Shown: positions 33,356-44,125, numbered from the stretch's first letter. The stretch: 64,000 nucleotides of DNA from Variovorax sp. IB41 (GCF_016405905.1 NZ_JAEFCB010000028.1:1-64000), one strand, 5' to 3'. Numbers and translations: made by a program. Notes: generated by a model from the letters alone, not told the origin.

Positions 33356-34114
33356 ATGGCCGACAGCCGCACCGCATCGAAGCCCAAGCCCCAGCGCCGC
33401 ACCGGCGTGCGCGAGGCCGCGGCGCAGGCCACGCGCGACAGCATCCTGAAGTCGGCGACCAAGGTGTTCGCCAAGTACGGCTACGACGGCGGCAGCGTGG
33501 AGAAGATCTCCAAGGCCGCCAAGTCGTACGACCGGATGATCTACTACTACTTCGGCAGCAAAGAGGGCCTGTTCATCGCGGTGCTCGAAGGCATCTACCA
33601 GCGCATGGACGATGCAGAGGCAGCGATCGCGCTCGATGCGAGCCGCCCCGTGGAAGCGCTCACCGAAGTCATCCGCTTCGTGCTCGGCTACTACCGCAAG
33701 AACCCCGAGTTCGTGACGCTCCTGAACACCGAGAACCTGCACAAGGGCCGGCACATTTCCAAGTCGCTGCGGGCGCGCGAATACTCGTCGCGCGCGGTGG
33801 CGATCATCGAGGAAATTCTGGCGAGCGGCTCGGCGCAGGGCCTCTTCCGCCGGGACCTGGTGGCGCGCGACATCTATCTGCTGATCGCCTCCACCGGCTA
33901 CTTCTACACCTCCAACCGGCACACGCTCACCGCCTTCCTCGGCGAGCCGCTGGAGTCGCCCGAGGCGGTCACGCATTGGGAAGATTTCGTGATCGAGACC
34001 GTGCTGCGCACCGTGCGCGCGGACGACATACAAGACAACACCCCACCCCACGACGAGGACACCACGAAATGGCAGAAATCGCAGCCGGCGCAAAGTCGGG
34101 CAAGGTCGTCATAA
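33356..34114 (+). CDS. TetR-family transcriptional regulator of the nicotinate locus
   Basis: This 252-residue protein has a TetR DNA-binding domain at residues ~25-75 (TRDSILKSATKVFAKYGYDG and YDRMIYYYFGSKEGLF) and a helical ligand domain. It is preceded by a Lys/Arg-rich tail of ~20 residues. The 3' end overlaps the enamidase start by 46 bp in another frame, so the two genes are co-transcribed. The best operator candidates are the palindromes at 32336-32390. The ligand may be nicotinate, 6-hydroxynicotinate or a reduced product (inference). Confidence 0.88.
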   Translation: MADSRTASKPKPQRRTGVREAAAQATRDSILKSATKVFAKYGYDGGSVEKISKAAKSYDRMIYYYFGSKEGLFIAVLEGIYQRMDDAEAAIALDASRPVEALTEVIRFVLGYYRKNPEFVTLLNTENLHKGRHISKSLRAREYSSRAVAIIEEILASGSAQGLFRRDLVARDIYLLIASTGYFYTSNRHTLTAFLGEPLESPEAVTHWEDFVIETVLRTVRADDIQDNTPPHDEDTTKWQKSQPAQSRARSS

Positions 34115-35268
34115 AGAACATCGGGCTTTTGCTCTCGGGCGACATCGACAAGCCCATCCTGGACGCCGACACCATCGTGGTGAACGACGGCCTGATTGTG
34201 GCGGTCGGCAAGCAAAAGGACTGCGACCTCGAAGGCGCAAAGACCGTCATCGACGCGAAGAAAACCTGCGTCGCGCCCGGCCTCATCGACAGCCACGTGC
34301 ACCCGGTGTTCGGCGATTGGACGCCGCGCCAGGGCCAGATCGGCTGGATCGATTCCACGATGCACGGCGGCGTGACCACCATGATCTCGGCGGGCGAAGT
34401 GCACCTGCCGGGGCGCCCCAAGGACATCGTCGGCCTGAAGGCGCTGGCCATCACCGCGCAGCGCGCGTTCGACAACTTCCGCCCCGGCGGCGTGAAGGTG
34501 CTGGCCGGCGCGCCGGTCATCGAGAAGGGCATGGTCGAGAGCGACTTCAAGGAACTCGCCGAAGCCGGCGTGGGCCTCCTGGGCGAAGTGGGCCTGGGCT
34601 CGGTGAAGGCCGGCTACGAGGCCAAGGAGATGGTGGCGTGGGCGCGCAAGTACGGCATCCAGAGCACGATCCACACGGGCGGCCCGTCGATCCCGGGCTC
34701 GGGCCTGATCGACAAGGACGTGGTGCTCGAAGCCGACGCCGACATCATCGGCCACATCAACGGCGGCCACACCTCGCTGCCCGAGGCGCATGTGTGCGAG
34801 CTGTGCGAGAAGAGCTCGCGCGCCATCGAGATCGTGCACAACGGCAACGAGAAGGTCGCCATCGCGGCGGCCAAGGCTGCCCTCGAACTGAAGTGCCCGC
34901 ACCGCGTGATCCTGGGCACCGACGGGCCCGCGGGCTCGGGCGTGCAGCCGCTGGGCATCCTGCGCATGGTGGCGATGCTGTCGTCCATCGCGAACATTCC
35001 GGCCGAGCTGGTGTTCTGCTTCGCGACGGGCAACACCGCGAAGATCCGCAAGCTGAACTGCGGCCTTGTCGAAGTGGGCCGCGATGCCGACTTCGTCTTC
35101 ATGGACCGCGCGCAGCATTCGCCCGCGCCGGGTCTCCTCGAGAGCGTGCAACTGGGCGACATTCCGGGCGTGGGCATGGTGATGATCGACGGCATCGTGC
35201 GCTGCGGCCGCAGCCGCAACACGCCGCCCGCGACGGAGATTCCGGTGGTGGTGTCGGGCGCGCACTGA
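34069..35268 (+). CDS. ena: enamidase (1,4,5,6-tetrahydro-6-oxonicotinate hydrolase)
   Basis: This 399-residue amidohydrolase resembles enamidase of E. barkeri, which opens the reduced ring to 2-formylglutarate and ammonia. The metal-binding HxH is H76/H78 (GLIDSHVHPVFGDW), and the catalytic Asp is D285 in LGTDGPAGSGVQPLG. An HNGNEK segment with a metal-ligand-type His is near residue 260. The start ATG at 34069 lies inside the end of tetR. The frame upstream is a shadow of tetR and fpr. The 3' end faces a palindromic repeat and the convergent gtrA gene. Confidence 0.9.
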   Translation: MAEIAAGAKSGKVVIKNIGLLLSGDIDKPILDADTIVVNDGLIVAVGKQKDCDLEGAKTVIDAKKTCVAPGLIDSHVHPVFGDWTPRQGQIGWIDSTMHGGVTTMISAGEVHLPGRPKDIVGLKALAITAQRAFDNFRPGGVKVLAGAPVIEKGMVESDFKELAEAGVGLLGEVGLGSVKAGYEAKEMVAWARKYGIQSTIHTGGPSIPGSGLIDKDVVLEADADIIGHINGGHTSLPEAHVCELCEKSSRAIEIVHNGNEKVAIAAAKAALELKCPHRVILGTDGPAGSGVQPLGILRMVAMLSSIANIPAELVFCFATGNTAKIRKLNCGLVEVGRDADFVFMDRAQHSPAPGLLESVQLGDIPGVGMVMIDGIVRCGRSRNTPPATEIPVVVSGAH

Positions 35269-35292
35269 AGCGCCGGCGCTTCTCTTTTCTTT

Positions 35293-35397
35293 CTCCTTCC
35301 CCCTCTGGGGGAAGGTCGGGATGGGGGCAGGCAGAGCGCCCGGTGGATGCGCCGCGTGCCCCCACCCCAGCCCTCCCCCAGAGGGGGAGGGAGCAAG
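35293..35397. repeat. 105-bp dispersed palindromic repeat, copy 2, between convergent genes
   Basis: The left arm begins CTCCTTCCCCCTCTGGGGGA and reaches GGATGGGGGCA. The right arm begins TGCCCCCACCCC and ends CCCCCAGAGGGGGAGGGAG, giving an imperfect inverted repeat of ~37 bp per arm. Each arm holds a nested hairpin (CCCCCTCTGGGGG). It lies between the stops of ena and gtrA and could act as a bidirectional terminator. The same 105-bp family is inserted in frame at 18579-18683. Confidence 0.8.
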
Positions 35398-35406
35398 ACG
35401 GGAACC

Positions 35407-35796
35407 CTACCTGGCCCTGAACACCAGATAGCGCGCAGACAGGAAGTTCACCACCAGCCCGGCGCAGCTCCCGAGTGCCACGCCGGCCGCCGGGGCCCAA
35501 GGGCCCGTGACCCAATGCAGCACCAGCACATAGGCGCCGTAGTTGACGACGGCGCCGCCCAGCATCGTCACCAGATAGCCGACGTATTCGCGCAGCACGG
35601 AGGCGTTATTGCTCCGCGCGCTGAACGTGTAGCGCCGGTTCAGCGCCCATGTGGCCGTCGCGGCTGCCAGGAAAGACAGCACCCGCGCGCCATACCAGCC
35701 CAGGAGCGGCGCGAGCAGGTACAGCACCACCACATCGACCACGAAGCCCGCCGCGCCGACCACGGCGAACGACAGGAACTCCCGGCCCAGCTTCAT
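35407..35796 (-). CDS. GtrA family membrane protein
   Basis: This 129-residue protein has four hydrophobic helices and the GtrA pattern (EFLSFAVVGAAGFVVDVVVL; WALNRRYTF; LVVNFLSARYLVF). GtrA-like proteins are thought to flip polyprenyl-phosphate sugars across the inner membrane. The start forms a 4-bp ATGA overlap with the upstream glycosyltransferase gene, and it is the last gene of a three-gene unit. Confidence 0.88.
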   Translation of the reverse strand: MKLGREFLSFAVVGAAGFVVDVVVLYLLAPLLGWYGARVLSFLAAATATWALNRRYTFSARSNNASVLREYVGYLVTMLGGAVVNYGAYVLVLHWVTGPWAPAAGVALGSCAGLVVNFLSARYLVFRAR

Positions 35797-36773
35797 CGCG
35801 TGGTGCAGTTGCGCACGCCCGGAATCGCCAGGTAGCGCAGCCGCTTGGCCTCCCTGCGGCCGAGCGTCACGGCGTGCATCACCACGCCGCACACCATCGA
35901 GAGCATCGCGCCCAGCATCGCGCCGGTGGCCAGCACCGCCGTGGGGAGCCGGGGCACCAGGCCGGTGTGCATGTAGGTGACCACGAGCGGCACGACCAGC
36001 GCGATCGCGCCCGCCGCGAGCAGCGCCGCGATGATCGAGAAGAACTGCAGCGGCCGCTCGCTCACGAAGAGCTTGCAGATGGTCTTCAGGATGCGCCAGC
36101 CGTCGCGGTAGGTCGAGAGCTTGCTGTGCGAGCCCTCGGGGCGTGTGCTGTAGGCGGTGCTTTCCTCGGCCCAGGGCATGCGCAGCTCCAGCGCGTGCAC
36201 GGTGAGCTCGGTCTCGATCTCGAAGCCGCGCGAGAGCGCCGGGAACGACTTCGCATAGCGCCGCGAGAACACGCGGTAGCCCGAGAGCATGTCCGTGAGG
36301 CCCCCGCCGAAGAGCTGCACCACGGCGCCCGTGAGCATGCGGTTGCCCAGGCGGTGGCCCGCGCGGTAGGTGAGCGCGTTCTGCCCGTCGTCGATGCGGT
36401 TGCCCACCACCATGTCCAGGTTGCCGTCGACCAGCCGCTGGATGAGGCGCGGCGCCGCGACCGTGTCGTAGGTGGCGTCGCCATCGACCATCACGTAGAT
36501 GTCGGCCTCCACGTCGGCGAACATGCGCCGCACCACGTTGCCTTTGCCCGGCGCCGCCACGTGCGTGACGATGGCGCCGGCCGCGCGCGCGACGGCTGCC
36601 GTGTCGTCGGTCGAGTTGTTGTCGAACACGTGGATCTCGGCGTCGGCCGGCAGCGCCGCGCGGAACCCCTCGACCACCTGGCGGATGGCCAGCGCTTCGT
36701 TGAAGCACGGAATGACCGCGGCAATGCGCGGCGCGGCGCGGGGTCGGCTCACGGTGTCGTCGGCGTCATTCAT
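35793..36773 (-). CDS. family 2 glycosyltransferase (polyprenyl-phosphate type)
   Basis: This 326-residue protein has an N-terminal GT2 domain (AAVIPCFNEALAIRQVV; DNNSTDDTA; the DGD motif in VMVDGDATYDT) and two to three C-terminal membrane helices (~residues 245-305). This resembles DPM1/GtrB-type enzymes that load a sugar onto a lipid carrier. It overlaps both neighbours by 4 bp, which supports a function with GtrA and the large membrane protein in cell-surface glycan modification. Confidence 0.88.
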   Translation of the reverse strand: MNDADDTVSRPRAAPRIAAVIPCFNEALAIRQVVEGFRAALPADAEIHVFDNNSTDDTAAVARAAGAIVTHVAAPGKGNVVRRMFADVEADIYVMVDGDATYDTVAAPRLIQRLVDGNLDMVVGNRIDDGQNALTYRAGHRLGNRMLTGAVVQLFGGGLTDMLSGYRVFSRRYAKSFPALSRGFEIETELTVHALELRMPWAEESTAYSTRPEGSHSKLSTYRDGWRILKTICKLFVSERPLQFFSIIAALLAAGAIALVVPLVVTYMHTGLVPRLPTAVLATGAMLGAMLSMVCGVVMHAVTLGRREAKRLRYLAIPGVRNCTTR

Positions 36774-38572
36774 GGTGCGGTCGGAAGGATACGGTAGGCC
36801 CGGCTGCCGTCTTGCGCGAACAGCGGGGCGAAGTGGGTGTCGAAGCCGGCGCGGGTCGCCAGCGTCGGCGCCAGGTGGTCGGGCATCACGATGGCGGTGA
36901 AGCCCAGCTTGCCGAGCTTGCGCGCCATGTCGGCGGGCGGCAGCAGCAGGAAGTCGGCATAGCGCCACGGGCCGAGCGTGTCGCCCCAGATCGGATTCGG
37001 GCCGTAGTAGATCGCCTCGTTCAGCGCGATCTGGTAGACGCGGCCCGTGGGGTTGCGGCGCAGGTAATCCATGACGGCGTAGCCCGGCACGTGCTGGCGC
37101 AGGAACGCCTCGCGCGTCTCGGGCGTGGGCGAAACCATCGCGACCTTGCCCGCGGTCTGCCGCACCGACACCGCCGCGAGCACGGCCAGCAGCAGCACGA
37201 CCACCCAGTCGCCGATGCGCGCCGCGCTGCGCCGATTGGTGAGTTCGGGCACGCCCTCGCCCTGGCTCGCCTTCATGCCGAACAGGCGTCGCACGCCCGC
37301 CGCGATCCAGCCGAACAGCACCTGCCAGCCGATGGCGGCCGTCATCGCGAGCAGCGGGAACGAGGCCGTCAGATACCGCGGATAGCGCGAGGTCACGACC
37401 CACACGGCCAGCGAATAGAAACAGAACCAGCCCGCGGCGCGCACCGCGGCCGAGCGCTTCCACAAGGCGCCGAAGGGCGCGAGGAACACCGACCAGATCA
37501 GCGCGTTCGGCATCTCGGCGTGGTCGCGCACATCGGCCAACTGCTGCACGTAGTCGGCCGGAATCCACTCGCTGAAGCCGAACACCCGCGCGCCGATCGG
37601 GTTGAACGGATCGCCGGTCATGACGGCATTGCGCGCATACCAGTAGATGCACGGAATGAGAAAGCACAGGAGCGCGAGCGCCCAGGCCTTGGGCCGGCGC
37701 TCGTGCCACACCACGAACAGCGCCACCAGCGGCATGAAGACCAGCGCCTGGTACTTGGAGCCCGCCGCCACGCCGAGGCAGAAGGCGGCCAGGCCGAGCC
37801 AGCGCATGCCGCTGTGTACCGGCTGCGATTCACGCCACCACCACAGCGACACGCAGGCCGTGAGCACGAAGAGCGCCACGCCCATGTCGATCAGCGCGTT
37901 CGAGTAATCGCCCAGCCCCAGCCAGATCGCCGCGCCGATGCAGGCGGTGAGCCGGTTGGCGTGCAGCATGCCCAGGCGATAGATCATCACCACCGAGAGC
38001 CCGCCCGCCAGCGCGTTCAGGAAGTGCGGCAGCACGTCGTCGCCCACCTGCAACGCAGCGGCGTAGAGCAGGTTGTAGTTGTACGGAAACCAGGGGTAGC
38101 GCAGCCACCCGTGGATGCCGAGCGAGCCCTGCTGCGCGACTTCGCGCGCATAGGGCAGGTGGTACATCAGCTCGTCGAAGGCGGCCGGCGGGGCGAGCGG
38201 CGCGACCAGCGCGGGCAGCGCGACCAAAGCCAGCGCGACCATCGCGATGCGGTCGAAGTAGGTCCACGGCACGGCGACGGCGCTCGCGCCCAGCGCGCGC
38301 CGCTCGCGCAGCCAGGCGGGCAGCTGCAACGCGGCGACGACGACGCCCGCGGCAACCACCGCCAGCGTGGCGCCGAGCTTGAACACGCCGAAGATCGCCA
38401 GCACCTGGAACGCGCAGATGAAGAGCCCGACGCCGAGCGCGACGGCCACCGCGCCTTCGAGCCATGCATCGCGGCGCGGCGGCGGTGCCAGGCGGGCCAG
38501 CACGCCGCGCCCCCACCCCCAGCAGCTGACGATGAAAACCACGAGTGCCGCGTAGTGCGCGGCTGCAAACAT
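36770..38572 (-). CDS. polytopic membrane protein, probable glycosyltransferase (ArnT/PMT-like)
   Basis: This 600-residue protein has ~11 hydrophobic segments and an early periplasmic loop with PPAAFDELMYHLPYAREVA, where the Asp-Glu pair resembles the catalytic acidic motif of GT-C glycosyltransferases. The context with GT2 and GtrA genes supports transfer of a lipid-linked sugar to a surface glycan. The substrate is unknown. The ATG at 38572 is preferred to an upstream extension that enters low-complexity Arg-rich sequence. The upstream metH part ends 52 bp away. Confidence 0.75.
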   Translation of the reverse strand: MFAAAHYAALVVFIVSCWGWGRGVLARLAPPPRRDAWLEGAVAVALGVGLFICAFQVLAIFGVFKLGATLAVVAAGVVVAALQLPAWLRERRALGASAVAVPWTYFDRIAMVALALVALPALVAPLAPPAAFDELMYHLPYAREVAQQGSLGIHGWLRYPWFPYNYNLLYAAALQVGDDVLPHFLNALAGGLSVVMIYRLGMLHANRLTACIGAAIWLGLGDYSNALIDMGVALFVLTACVSLWWWRESQPVHSGMRWLGLAAFCLGVAAGSKYQALVFMPLVALFVVWHERRPKAWALALLCFLIPCIYWYARNAVMTGDPFNPIGARVFGFSEWIPADYVQQLADVRDHAEMPNALIWSVFLAPFGALWKRSAAVRAAGWFCFYSLAVWVVTSRYPRYLTASFPLLAMTAAIGWQVLFGWIAAGVRRLFGMKASQGEGVPELTNRRSAARIGDWVVVLLLAVLAAVSVRQTAGKVAMVSPTPETREAFLRQHVPGYAVMDYLRRNPTGRVYQIALNEAIYYGPNPIWGDTLGPWRYADFLLLPPADMARKLGKLGFTAIVMPDHLAPTLATRAGFDTHFAPLFAQDGSRAYRILPTAP

Positions 38573-38624
38573 CAGCTTCTGAATAACAACTCCCGGTGCC
38601 GGTCGGCCACGCCGGCCGGCAGGT

Positions 38625-41372
<2,748 letters not shown>

Positions 41373-41401
41373 GGGCTCACCTGCGAAAGGAACAAACAGG
41401 C

Positions 41402-41465
41402 GAGCGTCGTTTTGAAATCCCAAGCCTGACGGCCCGCCTGGCGGACCGCTGCAACGCTCCTTGGG
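41402..41465 (-). promoter_or_regulatory. SAH riboswitch upstream of metH
   Basis: The minus-strand RNA begins CCCAAGGAGCGUUGCAGCGG. Stem P1 CCCAAG (41465-41460) pairs with CUUGGG (41424-41419). A GC hairpin (CGGUCCGCC..GGCGGGCCG) forms P2. GAGCGU (41459-41454) pairs with ACGCUC (41407-41402) as the pseudoknot/P4. This layout and the conserved GAGCGNUGC and CAGGCU segments match the S-adenosylhomocysteine riboswitch, an ON switch known before ahcY and metH in beta- and gammaproteobacteria. It lies just before the ribosome binding site of the MetH C-terminal part. Confidence 0.85.
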
Positions 41466-41566
41466 AGGGGATGGATTTTAAGGGCGTTCGCCCGCTCCCG
41501 CGGGAAAGCCCTATGCAGGCCCCGCAGGCACCCCCCACAGAATGCGCTCGCGCAATTCGTCGAAGA

Positions 41567-41578
41567 ACGAACGTTCGT
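41567..41578. promoter_or_regulatory. 12-bp palindrome ACGAACGTTCGT in lipase/metH divergent region
   Basis: A perfect palindrome 31 bp upstream of the lipase ATG, followed by a T-rich stretch. It is operator-like, but no binder is evident. The rest of the 236-bp gap holds the SAH riboswitch. Confidence 0.35.
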
Positions 41579-41608
41579 GTTTTTATTTGAAAACAAAGGA
41601 ATGAACAT

Positions 41609-42646
41609 ATGCCAAGAAAGAGGAATTCGAGGCTGCTGCGCCTCACCGCCCGCCCGGTCTGCGCCGCACTGCTCTTCGGCCTTTTGGGGACGACGACGCT
41701 GAGCCAGGCGGCCATCACCGACACCCCCACGCAGGTCCAGGCCCGGGTGACGTCCAGCGAAGCGAAGACGAAGAACCCGATCGTGCTGGTGCACGGCCTC
41801 TTCGGCTTCGACAACGTGCTGGGCATCGACTACTTCTATCGCATCCCCGAAAGCCTGGCCGGCGCGGGCGCCAAGGTGTACGTGGCCCAGGTCTCGGGCG
41901 CCAACAGCTCCGAGATCCGCGGCGAGCAGCTGATCCAGGAGCTGAAGAACCTGCGGGCGCTCTCGGGCAACCCGTCGCTCAAGTTCAACCTCATCGGCCA
42001 TTCGCAGGGCGCGCCCACCGCGCGCTACGTGGCGGCGGTGGAGCCCGGGCTGGTCGCTTCGGTCACCTCCGTGGGCGGTGCCAATGGCGGCTCGAAGGTG
42101 GCCGACATCCTGCGCAGGATTCCCGAAGGCAGCGTCTCCGAGGCGGTGGTCGCCGAGACGCTGCGCCTGGCGATGCTGCTGCTGGGCGCCCTCTCGGGCA
42201 AGGACCCGAGCGAGCTGCCCGAGGTGCCGTTGAACGCGCTCAGCTCGCTCACCACCGCGGGCGGCGCGGCCTTCGACAAGAAATTTCCGCAGGGCCGCCC
42301 GGCCCCCGGCGCCTCGTGCGACGTGAAGAGCGGCCCGGCCGAGGCGAACGGCGTGCGCTACTACTCGTGGTCCGGCGTGCAGCCGCTCACCAACGCGTTC
42401 GACGCGAGCGACGTGGCCATGGGCGGGCTGAGCCTCATCGCCTTCGGGGGCGAGACCAACGATGGCCTCCTGGCGGTGTGCTCCACCCGCCTGGGCACGC
42501 ACCTGGGCGACTACCGCCAGAACCACCTGGACGAAGTCAACCAGCTCTTCGGCCTGACCTACATCGGGCTGTGGACGCTGTTCGAGAAGAAGCCGGTGCA
42601 GCTCTTCCAGGAGCAGGCGGCGCGCTTGAAGAGCGCGGGCCTCTGA
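41609..42646 (+). CDS. secreted triacylglycerol lipase (family I.1/I.2)
   Basis: This 345-residue protein has a signal peptide (hydrophobic core ~residues 16-33, cleavage near SQA-AI) and the alpha/beta-hydrolase lipase fold. The oxyanion segment is VHGLFGFDN. The nucleophile is S132 in GHSQG, and the likely acid and base are the Asp in GETNDGLL and the His in RQNHLDEVN. Two Cys residues (in GASCDV and AVCSTR) can form the disulfide seen in Pseudomonas and Burkholderia LipA. The foldase gene follows by 19 bp, as usual for lipases that need a dedicated chaperone. Confidence 0.93.
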   Translation: MPRKRNSRLLRLTARPVCAALLFGLLGTTTLSQAAITDTPTQVQARVTSSEAKTKNPIVLVHGLFGFDNVLGIDYFYRIPESLAGAGAKVYVAQVSGANSSEIRGEQLIQELKNLRALSGNPSLKFNLIGHSQGAPTARYVAAVEPGLVASVTSVGGANGGSKVADILRRIPEGSVSEAVVAETLRLAMLLLGALSGKDPSELPEVPLNALSSLTTAGGAAFDKKFPQGRPAPGASCDVKSGPAEANGVRYYSWSGVQPLTNAFDASDVAMGGLSLIAFGGETNDGLLAVCSTRLGTHLGDYRQNHLDEVNQLFGLTYIGLWTLFEKKPVQLFQEQAARLKSAGL

Positions 42647-42665
42647 CGATGCGGCACGCCTCCTC

Positions 42666-43655
42666 GTGAAAAAGGCCAGACCGCTGCAGCTCGGCGCGAT
42701 GGCGGGCGCCGCGGCGCTCGCTATCCTTGGCGGATGGTGGCTGGTGGACGGTCTGCCGCCGGCCGACGCCCCCGAGACGGTGGTGGCGACTTCCGCCGCC
42801 GCCGGCCCGGGTGGAACGGTCGGCGCAGTGCCGGCCGCGCAGCCGATCGGCGACGCCCGCCCCGCCCCCGACGCCATGCTGAACCCCTCGCTCATCCTCG
42901 TCTTCGAGAGCGTGCTCGCCGAGGCGCAGGCCACCGGCAAGGCGGCCTTCATGGCGATGGCGCCCGCCCTGCTCGCCAAGCGACTGCCGGCCGAACTGGT
43001 CGCGCGCGCGATGGGCCTGCTGGAGCGCTACGTCGACATGCAGGAGGCCATGCAGGCCCTGCCGCCGCCCGACGCCGGCGACGCGGCGGCGCTGCGCAAG
43101 ACCATCGAGGCGCGCGCCGAAGTGCGGCGCCGGTACTTCGCGCCCGAGGAAATCGAAGGCCTCTTCGGCGACGAGATCCGCCAGGACACCCTCATGGCCG
43201 AGAAGATGGCGCTCGCCCGCGACGCCAACCTCACGCCCGAAGAGCGCGCGGCCGCCGCGCAGCGTCGTGAGGAGGCCCTGCTCACGCCCGAACAGCGCGA
43301 GCAGCGCCGCGCCTTCACCGCACAGGTCGACGTGCAGCGCCAGACCGACGCCATGGACGCGCGCGGCGCGAGCGCCCAGGAGCGCTTTGCCGAACGCAGC
43401 GCCGCCTACGGCTACGACGCGGCCCGCCAGCTGGCAGCGCTCGATCAGGAAAACCGGGACTGGAACAGCCGCCTCGACCAGTACGCCAACGCGCCGCCGG
43501 AGCAGCAGGAGCAACTGCGCGAATCGCTCTTCAACGAACGCGAGCGCCTGCGCCTGGCCGGCGCGCTGGCGCTGCGGGGGTCACGGTCTACGCCGTCTGG
43601 GCCGAACCCATCGCCGAACGCGGCAGGCCAAACACCCGGTCGAAGCCCCAGTTGA
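42666..43655 (+). CDS. lipase-specific foldase (Lif/LipB)
   Basis: This 329-residue membrane-anchored helical chaperone starts at GTG 42666 with one N-terminal hydrophobic helix (residues ~9-27). A Pro/Ala-rich linker follows, then long amphipathic helices with family repeats such as NLTPEERAAAAQRREEALLTPEQREQRR. The usual RxxFDYxL motif is not intact; the aligned region reads SLILVFESVLAEAQ. The last ~25 residues are Ser/Pro-rich and overlap the convergent PACE gene by 68 bp, so the true end may be less conserved. It folds the preceding lipase in the periplasm. Confidence 0.85.
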   Translation: MKKARPLQLGAMAGAAALAILGGWWLVDGLPPADAPETVVATSAAAGPGGTVGAVPAAQPIGDARPAPDAMLNPSLILVFESVLAEAQATGKAAFMAMAPALLAKRLPAELVARAMGLLERYVDMQEAMQALPPPDAGDAAALRKTIEARAEVRRRYFAPEEIEGLFGDEIRQDTLMAEKMALARDANLTPEERAAAAQRREEALLTPEQREQRRAFTAQVDVQRQTDAMDARGASAQERFAERSAAYGYDAARQLAALDQENRDWNSRLDQYANAPPEQQEQLRESLFNERERLRLAGALALRGSRSTPSGPNPSPNAAGQTPGRSPS

Positions 43656-44025
43656 AGACGAAGGTGTAGACCAGGAAGAACACCACCAGGCCCAGGTCCA
43701 TCACCAGCGCCTGCCAGAGCGAAACGCCCAGGCCCCAGGCGAACATCGGCACCAGGAACGCGATCAGCCCGCCCTCGAAGCCGATGGCGTGGGCGATGCG
43801 GCGGCGCACGCTGCGCCCGCGCACGGCCTGGCGCGATTCCCAGCGCTCGAAGAGCGCGTTGAAGATCAGGTTCCAGATCACCGCGACGACCGAGGCCGCC
43901 ACCGCCAGCACGCCGGAATGGCCGAGCCCCGCGTCCGTCATCAGGGCCAGGCCGGCGCTGGCGCACACGATGGCGATCCCTTCGTACAGGGAGATGTAGA
44001 CGACACGACGCTGGAGCCCTTGCAT
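43588..44025 (-). CDS. PACE family efflux transporter (bacterial transmembrane pair)
   Basis: This 145-residue protein has four hydrophobic helices in two similar pairs, with the PACE motifs RVVYISLYEGIAI near residue 7 and RIAHAIGFEGGLI near residue 80. The repeated (Y/F)EG(G/I) cores are the conserved Glu-containing motifs. PACE proteins export biocides such as chlorhexidine; the native substrates may be polyamines. A LysR regulator is divergent, a common arrangement for this family. Its 3' end overlaps the lif gene in antisense. Confidence 0.92.
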   Translation of the reverse strand: MQGLQRRVVYISLYEGIAIVCASAGLALMTDAGLGHSGVLAVAASVVAVIWNLIFNALFERWESRQAVRGRSVRRRIAHAIGFEGGLIAFLVPMFAWGLGVSLWQALVMDLGLVVFFLVYTFVFNWGFDRVFGLPRSAMGSAQTA

Positions 44026-44069
44026 GACTTTTCCTCTTGAACTTGAATACGATGGATGGACTTTATTTG

Positions 44070-44089
44070 CTATTTACTGATATAAATAG
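44070..44089. promoter_or_regulatory. inverted repeat CTATTTA-N6-TAAATAG between PACE and LysR genes
   Basis: The 100-bp divergent gap is strikingly AT-rich. It carries this perfect 7-bp inverted repeat, which fits a LysR-type site (T-N11-A type) controlling the efflux gene and the regulator itself. The binder is inferred from position. Confidence 0.5.
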
Positions 44090-44125
44090 TCATCTTATTT
44101 CAATTAAATTGATAGATCGGACGCC

